Position numbers and translations under genes: made by a program
DNA from: Shimia sp. SK013
GTDB lineage: Bacteria; Pseudomonadota; Alphaproteobacteria; Rhodobacterales; Rhodobacteraceae
Direction of reading: 5' to 3'
NCBI RefSeq assembly: GCF_001292625.1
Contig: NZ_LAJH01000006.1
Span: forward strand, 1 to 64,000
DNA length: 64,000 bases
Shown: positions 54,221-63,692 of the stretch, piece by piece
Layout of the letters: the number at the start of each line of letters is the position of its first letter
Numbering within the stretch: the stretch's first letter is position 1
Notes under the pieces: model-generated
Seen by the model: only the letters and a program-made list of their open reading frames with translations
What the model was told of the DNA's origin: nothing
The model's database searches: none

Positions 54221-54982
54221 CTACAGATACCCCTCGGCACGAAAGCTGAGTTCGCGGGATTTACCAATGATCAGATGGTCATGCAGCGTGAGGCCAAGCG
54301 CCTGCGCGGCCGTGTCGATTTGATGGGTCATTGAGATGTCACTGTCCGAGGGTGAGGGATCGCCCGATGGGTGATTGTGCACTAAAATCAGCGCACTGGC
54401 ATTGAGTTCGAGCGCCCGTTTCGCCACCTCGCGCGGGTAGACGGGGACGTGATTTACTGTGCCCTGCGCTTGCGCCTCGTCCGCGATGAGGGTGTTTTTG
54501 GTGTCGAGATACAGCACGCGGAACTGTTCGGTATCGCGGTGTGCCATGGTGGTGTGGCAATAGGCGATCAACGCGTCCCAGCCGGACAGCACGTGCCGCT
54601 GCATAACACGGCTGCGGGCCAGTCTGTGGGCGGCGGCCTCGACGATCTTGAGCTCGGTCACAACCGCATCACCGACGCCGGAAACCTCCTGCAGACGTAA
54701 AACGGGTGCGGAGACCACGCCGTTGAAATCTCCGAATGTTTCCAGAAGTTTATGGGCCAGTGGTTTGACGTCCTGACGTGGGATGGCGCGGAACAGGACC
54801 AGTTCCAGCATCTCGTAATCTGGCAAAGCATCTGCGCCGCCAGACAGAAACCGCGCGCGCAGGCGCTTGCGGTGGTCGCCAATATAAGACGGCACTTTGC
54901 CCGTCGGCAGAGGCGCGGCGGGGGCCTCGTCGGCGTCAAAAAGCGGCAAAGGGCGATCTGAAAAACTGCGGGGGTCAGACAT
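54221..54982 (-). CDS. radC: RadC-family protein
   Basis: 253 aa from ATG at 54982. N-terminal helix-hairpin-helix (EMLELVLFRAIPRQDVKPLA, LRLQEVSGVGDAVVTELK) and a JAB/MPN metalloprotease-like domain with LVHNHPSGDPSPSDSDI (H-x-H...S...D). Despite the name, a repair role is doubtful and the biochemical job is unsettled. Confidence 0.92.
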   Translation of the reverse strand: MSDPRSFSDRPLPLFDADEAPAAPLPTGKVPSYIGDHRKRLRARFLSGGADALPDYEMLELVLFRAIPRQDVKPLAHKLLETFGDFNGVVSAPVLRLQEVSGVGDAVVTELKIVEAAAHRLARSRVMQRHVLSGWDALIAYCHTTMAHRDTEQFRVLYLDTKNTLIADEAQAQGTVNHVPVYPREVAKRALELNASALILVHNHPSGDPSPSDSDISMTHQIDTAAQALGLTLHDHLIIGKSRELSFRAEGYL

Positions 54983-55068
54983 GGTTCCAAGTTGCGCCCA
55001 CATGGTAAATCAAAGGTTAACGAAGTAACGGCAGCCCCAATCCTTGAGCGAAAACCCTTGTCTGTAAC

Positions 55069-55104
55069 GCGTCGGTATATCGTCGGTATCGCGACAGTGC
55101 CGAT
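55069..55104 (+). repeat. 36-bp intergenic repeat, copy B
   Basis: Matches 6906-6941 at 33 of 36 positions. Same parts: GCGTCGGTAT, CGTCGGTAT, then CGCGACAGTGCCGAT, with TCGGTA/TGCCGA able to pair. It lies between divergent radC and the binding-protein gene, 85 bp upstream of the latter and in the same orientation to it as copy A is to its downstream gene. Confidence 0.75.
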
Positions 55105-55189
55105 TTCGGTTGTCCGATGCTGGTTTCGGTGGGACAGTTGCCGCAGTTTGGCGCGCCGCAACGGTGATCCACAATTGGCGGAGACATCC

Positions 55190-56026
55190 ATGCGACTTTT
55201 CTTTGCGGCCCTAATCGCTGTTTTTTCGACCAGCGTTGTGCAGGCCCAAACCATCGACCGGATTCTAGAACGCAACGAGATCCGGCTTGGGTTTCGTTCG
55301 GATGCGCCGCCGGTGTCGTTCCAACTGGAAGACGGGTCGCCCACCGGCTACACCCCCGCGCTGTGTGTGCATGTGGCGCAGGGCCTTGTGAACGTGTTGC
55401 AAGCTGACAACCTTGAGGTACAGTTTGTCGAAGTTGACGCCAGCGACCGGTTCGAAAAGGTCGCGAGCGGCGAGATAGATCTGTTGTGCGGTGTGGCGAC
55501 AATTACTTTGGAGCGACGGGCGCTGGTTGACTTCTCTATCCCAGTCTACGTCGACGGTACGTCGGTTCTTTTGCCAACGACTGCGGAGGAAGATCTGCGG
55601 ACTTTGAGCGGCAAACGCATTGGTGTCAGGCGTGACACAACCACAGATCGGACGCTGTCCCAGAAATTGGCGAGTGCTGAGATTGACGTCAAAACCACCC
55701 GCTTTGTGAACCACGAAGCCGGCATCATCGCGTTGGAGAAACGCGAGATTGACGCTTATTTTGCGGATCAGTCCATCCTTGCCGGACTTTGGATGTCGAG
55801 CCCGCGGCGCAATGAGTTGAAACTGGCGCGTGAAATTTTCACGCTGGAGAAGCAAGGCCTTGCCATGGCGCGCGGTGATGCCGATTTCCGTCTTTTGGTG
55901 GATGGCATCCTGTCCGGTTTGTATGCCAACGGTACGGTGCGCGAGACGATGGAAAAAACCATTCCCGGTCTGGTGCCGGGGCCCGGGTTGACTGCATTGT
56001 TTATGCTGGCGCCTGAGGTGGACTAA
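55190..56026 (+). CDS. Family 3 (amino-acid type) solute-binding protein
   Basis: 278 aa from ATG at 55190 (GGAG 8 bases upstream); the longer frame to 54992 runs through the repeat and is rejected. Signal peptide ends VQAQ. Domain markers: RILERNEIRLGFRSDAPPVS, GYTPALCVHVAQGLV, GEIDLLCGVATITLERRALV and FADQSILAGLW. Binds an amino acid or similar small molecule. No permease is adjacent. Confidence 0.9.
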   Translation: MRLFFAALIAVFSTSVVQAQTIDRILERNEIRLGFRSDAPPVSFQLEDGSPTGYTPALCVHVAQGLVNVLQADNLEVQFVEVDASDRFEKVASGEIDLLCGVATITLERRALVDFSIPVYVDGTSVLLPTTAEEDLRTLSGKRIGVRRDTTTDRTLSQKLASAEIDVKTTRFVNHEAGIIALEKREIDAYFADQSILAGLWMSSPRRNELKLAREIFTLEKQGLAMARGDADFRLLVDGILSGLYANGTVRETMEKTIPGLVPGPGLTALFMLAPEVD

Positions 56027-56146
56027 GTCATTCAAATTGTCAGGTCAGGCGCGGTTCTTTTTAGTCCTACTGGTAGGGTTCTTTTGACTTGTGTGGAGAG
56101 TAGAGTTGGAGTCTTTTGCTCAAAACAACTTTGAGAAGACTATTCC

Positions 56147-56818
56147 ATGATCCGAATAAATATGACTGTTGCGCTCATTGCCGTGTTGGCTTTGGCCGGA
56201 TGTATGACGACGACGGCTGAGGCGCCAATTCCGAGCTATGCGGGGGTGGAGAGAGAATACGTTCAATGGAACGGGAAGACTTGGCGGGTTTATGAAAACG
56301 ATGCAGCAGGAAGAATACTCGTCACTCCGAATAAGGAAGGCATCGGTTCGTCAGGCCTTAGTGGAAACTCGGCTCCTAAAGTTATGAGGCTGGCAGCGCA
56401 GCGATACTTCTATGAGAGTGGTCGCGACTGTGAAGTCGGGAGCGACACTTTGCTGTCTGAAAGCGCATATGAATTTCCATACAGCTGTGAGGCATCCACC
56501 AAATCCAAGCGCTATTGCGTGTTGGAAAAAGAATGTCAGGACTTTGCGGCCCGCGCATACACAGTGGATCGAAGTTTCGTGGGCGGTCGCTCTGAAAACA
56601 TGCGTCTGTCATCCAACTATGCGACCATTACCCGGCATCCATCAGAGGAGCTGTTGCTTGTCGCCATGACGAAATATCCGAATTTCGGAGTGAGGGACGA
56701 TGACTTTGTCGACATCGCTAAGAGCTACTTGAGGCAGCACGCGAGGGGTTGTTCCTTGGGGCGTGAAAAACACCACGTAGACTACGCGACACGGGTGTAT
56801 TCGGTTTCGTGCTCATGA
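56147..56818 (+). CDS. Hypothetical lipoprotein, paralogue 1
   Basis: 223 aa. Signal with lipobox LAGC near residue 19 (MTVALIAVLALAGCMTTT). The segment AAQRYFYESGRDCEVGSDTL, then LSESAYEFPYSCE, recurs in the next gene. The C-terminal half repeats a similar pattern (FVDIAKSYLRQHARGCSLGR, RVYSVSC). Thus it looks like an internally duplicated domain of about 100 residues. Function unknown. No ribosome site stands out, though AAGAC lies upstream. Confidence 0.65.
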   Translation: MIRINMTVALIAVLALAGCMTTTAEAPIPSYAGVEREYVQWNGKTWRVYENDAAGRILVTPNKEGIGSSGLSGNSAPKVMRLAAQRYFYESGRDCEVGSDTLLSESAYEFPYSCEASTKSKRYCVLEKECQDFAARAYTVDRSFVGGRSENMRLSSNYATITRHPSEELLLVAMTKYPNFGVRDDDFVDIAKSYLRQHARGCSLGREKHHVDYATRVYSVSCS

Positions 56819-56972
56819 GGTGAGAGGACAAAGGCAAACAGCTATTGTGGTGACATTTCCGGTTTCGGTCAGGTGGAGGTCGAGCCGACCACGTATGCGC
56901 TGAAATCGCGGTCGCGACTGCCGGATGGTCGAGGCCATAGAAAATACCAAATCAAATCCAAAAAGGAAGACG

Positions 56973-57311
56973 ATGAAATATCAATTCACAATTGGTGCGG
57001 CGATGCTTGTGGGTGCTTGTCAGACCACCAGCTTTATGCCGGATCAAAATTACGCAAAAGTAGAGCGCCAATCTGTCACCGTGCAGGCCGCGCGAATATT
57101 TATTTACGACAAACCGGAACAGCAAAAGATGATGGTGCATCCGCTGGATCGAAACATTAACGCGCCGTTGCTTTTCATTAACTCTGATGAGGTTGTGACG
57201 CGGACAGCGGCAAAAAGATACTTCTCTGAAGCTGGGCGCGAATGTGAATTGAATGAGGTCGCGCGGCTTATTGAGCCGGCGGTCTATGAATTCACATATG
57301 ATTGCGAATAA
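56973..57311 (+). CDS. Hypothetical lipoprotein, paralogue 2
   Basis: 112 aa from ATG at 56973 with AAGGAAG upstream. Short signal with GAC lipobox (AMLVGACQTTS). Contains AAKRYFSEAGRECELNEVAR, then LIEPAVYEFTYDCE, clearly related to the preceding protein. About one repeat unit long. Tandem arrangement suggests duplication. A convergent terminator follows at 57314-57348. Confidence 0.65.
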   Translation: MKYQFTIGAAMLVGACQTTSFMPDQNYAKVERQSVTVQAARIFIYDKPEQQKMMVHPLDRNINAPLLFINSDEVVTRTAAKRYFSEAGRECELNEVARLIEPAVYEFTYDCE

Positions 57312-57313
57312 AA

Positions 57314-57348
57314 AGAAAGCCCCGCATTGAACCATGCGGGACTTTTCA
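57314..57348. terminator. Bidirectional terminator between lipoprotein 2 and dnaJ
   Basis: CCCGCAT (57321-57327) and ATGCGGG (57334-57340), loop TGAACC, with A-rich sequence before and TTTT after. It lies just past both convergent stops. Confidence 0.8.
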
Positions 57349-57367
57349 AATTCGGTGAGACAGGGCT

Positions 57368-58522
57368 TTACCCCTTCATCGAATCCCAGAAACTTTTGAC
57401 CGAGCTGAAGAAGCTCGTGCTTTCCGGGTTGTTCTCCTCGCTCAGGTTTTCAAACTCGCGCAACAGCTCTTTTTGGCGGCTGGTGAGTTTCACCGGAGTT
57501 TCCACCGCCAGTTCGATCATCATGTCGCCGGAGCCGCCGCCGCGCAGGGCGGGCATGCCTTTGCCGCGCAGGCGCATTTGACGCCCTGATTGTGAGCCTG
57601 AGGGGATTTTCACCCGCGAACGGCCGCCGTCGATCGTTGGCACCTCGATGTCGCCGCCAAGGGCTGCGCTGGTCATGCTGACCGGCACGCGACAGAAAAG
57701 GTTCACACCGTCTCGTTCGAAGATCTGATGCGGGCTGACCTCGATAAAGATATAGAGATCGCCTGCAGGACCACCGCGCATGCCGGCCTCGCCTTCACCA
57801 GCAAGGCGGATGCGGGTGCCGGTTTCCACGCCTGCGGGGATGTTGACCGATAGGGCGCGGTCTTTTTCCACGCGGCCTTGGCCACCACAGGATTTACAGG
57901 GATTCTGGATGATCTGACCCAGACCCGAACAGGTCGGACAGGTGCGTTCAACGGTGAAGAAACCCTGCTGCGCGCGCACCTTGCCCATGCCGGAGCATGT
58001 CGGGCAGGTGGTGGGTTCAGAACCGCCTTCGGCGCCAGAGCCGTCACAGCCATCACAGGCCACCGAGGTGGGCACATTGATGGTTTTCTGCATGCCGCCA
58101 AAGGCGTCTTCGAGTGAAATACGCAGGTTGTAGCGCAGGTCGGCGCCGCGCGAGGCGCGTTGGCGCCCGCCGCCGGGGCGTCCACCGCCGCCGCCACCCA
58201 TGAAATCGCCGAACAGGTCGTCAAACACGTCGGAGAAGGCCGAGGCAAAGTCGCCCTGACCGGGATGTCCGCCACGTTGTCCGCCGCCCATGCCACCTTC
58301 AAAGGCGGCGTGGCCGTAGCGGTCATAGGCCGCTTTTTTCTCGGCGTCTTTCAGAACTTCGTAGGCCTCGTTGGCCTCTTTGAACTGGTTTTCCGCTTCG
58401 GGATTGTCGGCGTTGCGGTCGGGGTGCAGTTCTTTGGCTTTGGTACGGTAGCCTTTTTTGATCTCGTCTGCCGAAGCCCCTTTGGCGACGCCAAGCACCT
58501 CATAGAAGTCACGTTTTGCCAT
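57368..58522 (-). CDS. dnaJ: Chaperone DnaJ
   Basis: 384 aa. J domain with HPD ([15 protein letters not shown]), Gly-rich linker, four C-x-x-C-x-G-x-G zinc repeats ([32 protein letters not shown]) and the C-terminal substrate domains. It stimulates DnaK ATP hydrolysis. Downstream of dnaK by 76 bp on the same strand. Confidence 0.97.
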   Translation of the reverse strand: MAKRDFYEVLGVAKGASADEIKKGYRTKAKELHPDRNADNPEAENQFKEANEAYEVLKDAEKKAAYDRYGHAAFEGGMGGGQRGGHPGQGDFASAFSDVFDDLFGDFMGGGGGGRPGGGRQRASRGADLRYNLRISLEDAFGGMQKTINVPTSVACDGCDGSGAEGGSEPTTCPTCSGMGKVRAQQGFFTVERTCPTCSGLGQIIQNPCKSCGGQGRVEKDRALSVNIPAGVETGTRIRLAGEGEAGMRGGPAGDLYIFIEVSPHQIFERDGVNLFCRVPVSMTSAALGGDIEVPTIDGGRSRVKIPSGSQSGRQMRLRGKGMPALRGGGSGDMMIELAVETPVKLTSRQKELLREFENLSEENNPESTSFFSSVKSFWDSMKG

Positions 58523-58598
58523 GGGTTACTCCTTTGGCTGGACTGAAATGGGCCGATCCGGAGGTCGGACCGGCCCGATTTTCAGGTCCGTAAGCGAC

Positions 58599-60515
58599 TT
58601 AGCGTTTGCCGTCGTCGAGGTCTTCGAAGTCGGCGTCGACGATGTCGTCATCTGCCGCTGGTCCTGCATCCATGTCAGGGGCCTCTTCGCCGGCCTCTGT
58701 CTGAGCCGATTTGTAGATCGCCTCACCCAGACGCATCGCCACTTCCATGACGTTCTGGATGCCGGATTTCAGCTTCTCACCGGTGATGTCCTCTTTCTCG
58801 AGGTCATCTTTGAGCGAGGCAATGGCCAGTTCGATGGCTTCGACAGTGGATGGATCCACTTTGTCGCCATGCTCGGCCACCTGTTTCTCGGTGTCGTGCA
58901 CCAGGCTTTCGGCCTGGTTGCGGGCTTCGATCAACTCGCGGCGCTCTTTGTCGGCCTCGGCGTTGTCTTCCGCGTCCTGCACCATTTTCTCGATGTCGGC
59001 ATCGGACAGACCACCAGAGGCCTGGATGGTGATTTTCTGCTCTTTGCCGGTGCCTTTGTCAGCCGCGCCCACGGACACGATGCCGTTGGCGTCGATGTCG
59101 AAGGTCACTTCGATCTGTGGCATGCCGCGTGGAGCGGGCGGGATGTTTTCGAGGTTGAACTGGCCGAGGATCTTGTTGTCGGTGGCCATTTCACGCTCGC
59201 CCTGGAACACACGGATGGTCACGGCGTTCTGGTTGTCTTCGGCGGTGGAGAAGATCTGCGACTTTTTGGTCGGGATCGTTGTGTTGCGGTCGATCAGACG
59301 GGTGAACACGCCACCCAGCGTTTCGATGCCCAGCGACAGAGGCGTCACGTCCAGCAGAACCACGTCTTTGACATCGCCTTGCAGAACACCGGCCTGAATG
59401 GCGGCGCCCATGGCAACCACTTCGTCAGGGTTCACACCTTTGTGGGGCTCTTTACCGAAGAACTTGGTCACTTCCGCGATAACTTTGGGCATGCGTGTCA
59501 TACCACCCACGAGAACCACTTCGTCGATCTCGTTTGCGGACAGACCGGCGTCTTTCAACGCGGCGGCACAAGGCTTCAGCGACGCTTTGATCAGGTCGTT
59601 GACCAACGATTCAAGCTTGGCACGGGTCAGTTTGATGACCATGTGCAGCGGCGTACCGGTGGCTGGGTCCATCGAGATGAACGGCTGGTTGATCTCGGTC
59701 TGGCTGGAGGACGACAGTTCGATCTTGGCTTTCTCGGCAGCTTCTTTCAGACGCTGCAGGGCCATTTTGTCTTTGGTCAGATCGACGCTGTGCTCTTTTT
59801 TGAACTGATCCGCGAGGTAGTTCACGATGCGCATGTCAAAGTCTTCACCACCCAAGAACGTGTCGCCGTTGGTGGATTTCACTTCGAACAGGCCATCGTC
59901 GATTTCGAGGATGGTTACGTCGAATGTACCGCCGCCGAGGTCATAGACCGCGATGGTTTGGGTTTCTTCTTTGTCCAGACCATAGGCCAGCGCAGCCGCA
60001 GTGGGCTCGTTGATGATGCGCAGCACTTCGAGGCCAGCGATTTTGCCGGCATCTTTGGTCGCCTGACGCTGTGCGTCGTTGAAGTAGGCAGGAACGGTGA
60101 TCACGGCCTGTGTCACGTCTTCGCCAAGATAGGACTCGGCGGTTTCTTTCATCTTGCCAAGAATGAAGGCGGAGAGTTGCGAAGGAGAGTACTTCTCATC
60201 CTTTGCTTCGACCCATGCGTCACCGTTGCCACCGTCGATCACAGAGAACGGCATGTTCTTGAGGTCTTTGGCAAGGTTCGCATCGTCGACGCGGCGACCG
60301 ATCAGGCGCTTGACGCCGAACACGGTGTTTTCCGGGTTGGTAACGGCCTGGCGTTTTGCAGGCTGGCCTACGAGACGCTCGTCATCCGTGAACGCGACGA
60401 TGGACGGCGTGGTGCGCGCGCCTTCGGCGTTTTCAATTACTTTTGGCTGCGAACCATCCATGATGGCGACGCAGGAGTTTGTTGTACCGAGGTCGATACC
60501 GATCACTTTGCTCAT
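58599..60515 (-). CDS. dnaK: Chaperone DnaK (Hsp70)
   Basis: 638 aa. [59 protein letters not shown] and [11 protein letters not shown] mark the ATPase; the C-terminus has the substrate domain and a Asp/Gly-rich lid ending DDGKR. A candidate promoter lies at 60621-60649. A 734-codon antisense frame over dnaK is a coding shadow. Confidence 0.98.
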   Translation of the reverse strand: MSKVIGIDLGTTNSCVAIMDGSQPKVIENAEGARTTPSIVAFTDDERLVGQPAKRQAVTNPENTVFGVKRLIGRRVDDANLAKDLKNMPFSVIDGGNGDAWVEAKDEKYSPSQLSAFILGKMKETAESYLGEDVTQAVITVPAYFNDAQRQATKDAGKIAGLEVLRIINEPTAAALAYGLDKEETQTIAVYDLGGGTFDVTILEIDDGLFEVKSTNGDTFLGGEDFDMRIVNYLADQFKKEHSVDLTKDKMALQRLKEAAEKAKIELSSSSQTEINQPFISMDPATGTPLHMVIKLTRAKLESLVNDLIKASLKPCAAALKDAGLSANEIDEVVLVGGMTRMPKVIAEVTKFFGKEPHKGVNPDEVVAMGAAIQAGVLQGDVKDVVLLDVTPLSLGIETLGGVFTRLIDRNTTIPTKKSQIFSTAEDNQNAVTIRVFQGEREMATDNKILGQFNLENIPPAPRGMPQIEVTFDIDANGIVSVGAADKGTGKEQKITIQASGGLSDADIEKMVQDAEDNAEADKERRELIEARNQAESLVHDTEKQVAEHGDKVDPSTVEAIELAIASLKDDLEKEDITGEKLKSGIQNVMEVAMRLGEAIYKSAQTEAGEEAPDMDAGPAADDDIVDADFEDLDDGKR

Positions 60516-60620
60516 TCTGTATCCCTTCTACTTAAGGCGATGTATGGTGCCCGGACCCGATTTGGCATCCGTGCCCCGATCCAGTTGCTTTCCCGCAAGA
60601 CGGAAAAGCGCTTCGGAGCG

Positions 60621-60649
60621 TATATAGGGCCACGAAATAAGCCCTGCAA
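60621..60649 (-). promoter_or_regulatory. Candidate dnaK promoter
   Basis: On the minus strand TTGCAG (60649-60644) and TATATA (60626-60621) are separated by exactly 17 bases, about 105 bp before the dnaK ATG. CTTG...CCCTATAT in the same place has partial likeness to a heat-shock sigma site, but its spacing is wider than expected. Confidence 0.4.
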
Positions 60650-60721
60650 CCGCAAGGACGGAACGATTGGGTATGAATCACGACATTTGTTTTGGCAATT
60701 GGGCAGAGAACGCGCACGAAG

Positions 60722-61330
60722 ATGAACAAAAGGTTGAAAATTCGCGACTTCGAGGTGCTCAAGGGCTTTCTGTCATCCGACGCACAACACGGGCTGTTGG
60801 ACGATTTACGCGCCGTTGCGCGTGTGGCGCCGATGCGTTCGCCCGTGACGCGGTGGGGAAAACCGATGAGCGTGAAGATGACCAGCGCCGGGCGGCTTGG
60901 CTGGATATCGGATCGGCGCGGTTATCGGTATGAGGCGGAGCATCCGGATGGGATGGCTTGGCCGCCGATACCGGAAACGATTCTGGCGTTGTGGCGTGAG
61001 GTCACGGAGTTGGACCGTGAGCCTGATTGCTGCCTGATCAACTACTACGGCGAGGACGCGCGGATGGGGTTGCATCAGGACAAAGACGAAGGCGATTTTG
61101 ACTGGCCGGTGGTGTCAGTGAGCCTTGGGGATGAGGGGCTGTTTCGCATTGGTGGCACAGAACGGGGCGGCAGCACCGAGTCGGTGTGGCTGCAATCGGG
61201 TGACGTGGTGGTGATGGGCGGTGCTGCGCGGCTGGCCTATCACGGTGTGGACAGGATCCGGTTCGGCTCATCACGTTTGTTGCCGGATGGTGGACGGATC
61301 AACATCACATTGAGGGTGGTGGACCTTTAA
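60722..61330 (+). CDS. AlkB-like 2-oxoglutarate/Fe(II) dioxygenase
   Basis: 202 aa from ATG at 60722. Iron ligands H118 and D120 (GLHQDKDE) and H174 (AYHGVDRI), with R192 (GRINITLR) for 2-oxoglutarate; INYYGEDARMG precedes as in AlkB. It should repair methylated bases in DNA or RNA by oxidative demethylation. No ada gene nearby, so not in the classical adaptive operon. Confidence 0.93.
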   Translation: MNKRLKIRDFEVLKGFLSSDAQHGLLDDLRAVARVAPMRSPVTRWGKPMSVKMTSAGRLGWISDRRGYRYEAEHPDGMAWPPIPETILALWREVTELDREPDCCLINYYGEDARMGLHQDKDEGDFDWPVVSVSLGDEGLFRIGGTERGGSTESVWLQSGDVVVMGGAARLAYHGVDRIRFGSSRLLPDGGRINITLRVVDL

Positions 61331-61366
61331 ACGTGGCGTCGAATGAAGCGTCCTTGGGTGGCTGGA

Positions 61367-61957
61367 TCAGTATCCGGCGATCGAACAGCACCCTGAGAGC
61401 AACGACACCTCGCCACCGTGGCGTTTGAATGCGGCAACCGAAAGACCGAACAAACGATCTGACATGCCGTCTGAGCATTGTTCGCGGCGGAAGGTGGCCA
61501 CCGAGTCGCCATAGCCCAAAGCCCAGAGGCCCGGCACACCGGAGGCTGGCACCAGCAACCCGGCACCGGGGGTTTCGTAATCGCCAGCAGGTGTTGAGAA
61601 CTGCACACGTTGACCTTGCACGAACTCTGCGGACCAGAAGGGTTCGGTGCCATAACAGCTGAGCCGTTGGGCGAGCGCGTAGTCGGGGTTGGGCTCTTGT
61701 CGTGCCAGATAGCGAAGCGACACCCAGCCGGACCCTTCGCCAGTGTTGACGCGGCCCCAGTTGCCCTCTGCGGTGATAACTTCGACGTCTGTCGCATTAT
61801 AGGCAAACGAGCCGACGAGAGGCGCACCGGAGGACGCATCAGCGCGAATGTTGAGCACATCGTCGCTGGCGACGTCGGTCACATCATGCAACGCCGGAAA
61901 ATCCTGCGCCCAAAGCAAGGTCGGCAAAAGAAGGAGAGCGGCAATTAGGCGAATCAT
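61367..61957 (-). CDS. Exported SH3-domain protein
   Basis: 196 aa. Signal peptide ends LWAQ. Residues ~25-85 are a bacterial SH3 domain (VLNIRADASSGAPLVGSFAY, WGRVNTGEGSGWVSLRYLA). The rest has SCYGTEPFWSAEF and paired Cys near the end (LLSGCCS), a pattern of a COG3650-like periplasmic domain. ATG overlaps the permease stop (ATGA). Perhaps a cell-wall binding protein; function unknown. Confidence 0.8.
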   Translation of the reverse strand: MIRLIAALLLLPTLLWAQDFPALHDVTDVASDDVLNIRADASSGAPLVGSFAYNATDVEVITAEGNWGRVNTGEGSGWVSLRYLARQEPNPDYALAQRLSCYGTEPFWSAEFVQGQRVQFSTPAGDYETPGAGLLVPASGVPGLWALGYGDSVATFRREQCSDGMSDRLFGLSVAAFKRHGGEVSLLSGCCSIAGY

Positions 61958-62775
61958 CGTTTTGCATTCCAGCTAAGAGAGGCGTGGCGTCGGGTGTAAA
62001 ATTCGCCCATCAGGCCGATCATCAACAGAACGATGCCAACCATCAGAGGATACATGACCGACGAGTTGCGCGGGAAGTAGTTGATGAAGGCAAAGCCGCG
62101 CGATTGATCAATGCAGTGAAACAGCGGGTTCCAGTCAAACATCGCCAACATAAAGCTTGGCAGGGTGTTGGCGACGAACATTTTGCCCGAAGCAATCATA
62201 TTGGCACGGGCATAGATGGTGGATGCAATCGACACAAACGTCGGAAACCACGGTTTGAGCGCGAGAAACACAGTGCCAATCGCGAGACCAGTGAACCAGC
62301 CCAACAGCAACATGCCAAAGGTCGGGATCGGTTGGTCAAACGATATCGGCGTAAAGGCGACGTGATAAACAAACAGGATCGCAAAGAGCGACAAAATTTG
62401 AATGTAGAGCGTGCCAAGCGCGGCGGACGCGATCGCGATGATCGTGTTCATCGGCGCGTGTTTCATCATGGGGGAGGACGGACCTTCTGAACCGACGACT
62501 GCGCCCAGCGTTTTGGTGTGTGTCAGAAACAGAAACACACCGGACATAAGGTAAATCAGAAAGTCGCCGCGCAAGGCCGCGCTTCGCAGGCCGAGAACCG
62601 AGAACATAACGTAGAAGGCGAGCACAAAAATGATCGCCTGAAGCATGTTCATGACAATCGACAGAACCGCATTGCCGTGTGATTTTCGCACGTCCCGCAC
62701 AATCGAGTGATAAATCAGCTCGAAGATACCAAGTGCCGACGAAAGCGTCGTTTTATGTGCAGTTTGCTGAAACAT
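61954..62775 (-). CDS. ABC-2 type permease, polysaccharide export (KpsM-like)
   Basis: 273 aa with six hydrophobic segments and the cytoplasmic start LIYHSIVRDVRKSHGNAVL typical of ABC-2 exporters of capsule or O-antigen. Absence of an ATPase gene here suggests KpsT lies elsewhere. The nearby kdsB start supports a capsule or Kdo-linked locus. Divergent from cysQ. Confidence 0.8.
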   Translation of the reverse strand: MFQQTAHKTTLSSALGIFELIYHSIVRDVRKSHGNAVLSIVMNMLQAIIFVLAFYVMFSVLGLRSAALRGDFLIYLMSGVFLFLTHTKTLGAVVGSEGPSSPMMKHAPMNTIIAIASAALGTLYIQILSLFAILFVYHVAFTPISFDQPIPTFGMLLLGWFTGLAIGTVFLALKPWFPTFVSIASTIYARANMIASGKMFVANTLPSFMLAMFDWNPLFHCIDQSRGFAFINYFPRNSSVMYPLMVGIVLLMIGLMGEFYTRRHASLSWNAKR

Positions 62776-62894
62776 GACCTGTGCCGTTTTAGGGGTAGTG
62801 CTGTTATGTCAGGGAAATCTTGCCGTTCTGTTACACTGCTATCATAAGAGGCGCTGTAGTGCAGTTCAACAAATGCCCGTGTAGGAGAGTTCTT

Positions 62895-63692
62895 TTGAAT
62901 TACGATGTGTTGATTCCGATTATCCGCAAGCTTGCAATCGAAGCCGGTGAGAAGATCATGGAGATTTACAACGCCGATGATTTTGACGTGAAGGTCAAAT
63001 CCGACGACAGCCCGGTGACCGAGGCAGACGAAGCCGCAGACGCGTTGATCTCTGTCGGTTTGCGGGCCGCGTTTCCTGATGTGATGTTGGTCACCGAAGA
63101 ACAGTCGGAGAGCCACACTGCCAAGGGTGAGACGTTCCTGATTGTGGACCCGCTGGACGGCACCAAAGAATTCATCCACCGCCGCGGCGATTTCACCGTG
63201 AACATCGCCTATGTTGAAAAAGGCGTTCCACAACGCGGTGTGGTCTATGCGCCCGCCAAAAACCGCATGTTCTTTACCCAAGCAGATGGGCAAGCGGTCG
63301 AAGAAGTTGGTGCGTTTGATCCCGAGGTTGTCGGCGAAACCAGCCCAATCAACGTTGCAAAATCGGACAATGCTGCACTGTTGGTGGTGGCGTCCAAATC
63401 GCACCGCGATCAGGCGACGGACGACTACATCAACAAGTACAACGTCAAAGACAGCAAATCTGCTGGCAGTTCGCTGAAATTCTGCCTTGTGGCCACTGGC
63501 GAAGCGGACATCTATCCGCGCGTGGGCCGCACCATGGAGTGGGACACGGCCGCAGGGCATGCGGTTCTGTTGGGCGCGGGCGGTCAGGTTGTGCGGTTTG
63601 ATGACCACACGCCGCTGGTTTACGGCAAAGAAGATTTCGCCAACCCGTTCTTTATCGCCTATGCGCCTGACGTGGCGCTCAAAACCGCCTGA
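62895..63692 (+). CDS. cysQ: 3'(2'),5'-bisphosphate nucleotidase
   Basis: 265 aa, TTG start at 62895 with AGGAG 7 bases upstream (ATG at 62820 has no site). Inositol-monophosphatase fold: VTEADEAADALI, VTEEQSE, DPLDGTKEF with the metal-binding DPLDGT and later GRTMEWDTAAGHAVL. It removes the phosphate from PAP after sulphate transfer. Its TGA overlaps the kdsB start by one base. Confidence 0.93.
   Translation: MNYDVLIPIIRKLAIEAGEKIMEIYNADDFDVKVKSDDSPVTEADEAADALISVGLRAAFPDVMLVTEEQSESHTAKGETFLIVDPLDGTKEFIHRRGDFTVNIAYVEKGVPQRGVVYAPAKNRMFFTQADGQAVEEVGAFDPEVVGETSPINVAKSDNAALLVVASKSHRDQATDDYINKYNVKDSKSAGSSLKFCLVATGEADIYPRVGRTMEWDTAAGHAVLLGAGGQVVRFDDHTPLVYGKEDFANPFFIAYAPDVALKTA

Noticed and set aside
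58521-60725. 734-codon frame antisense to dnaK
   Set aside because: Long antisense frames over dnaK are a known artefact of its codon pattern; no ribosome site.
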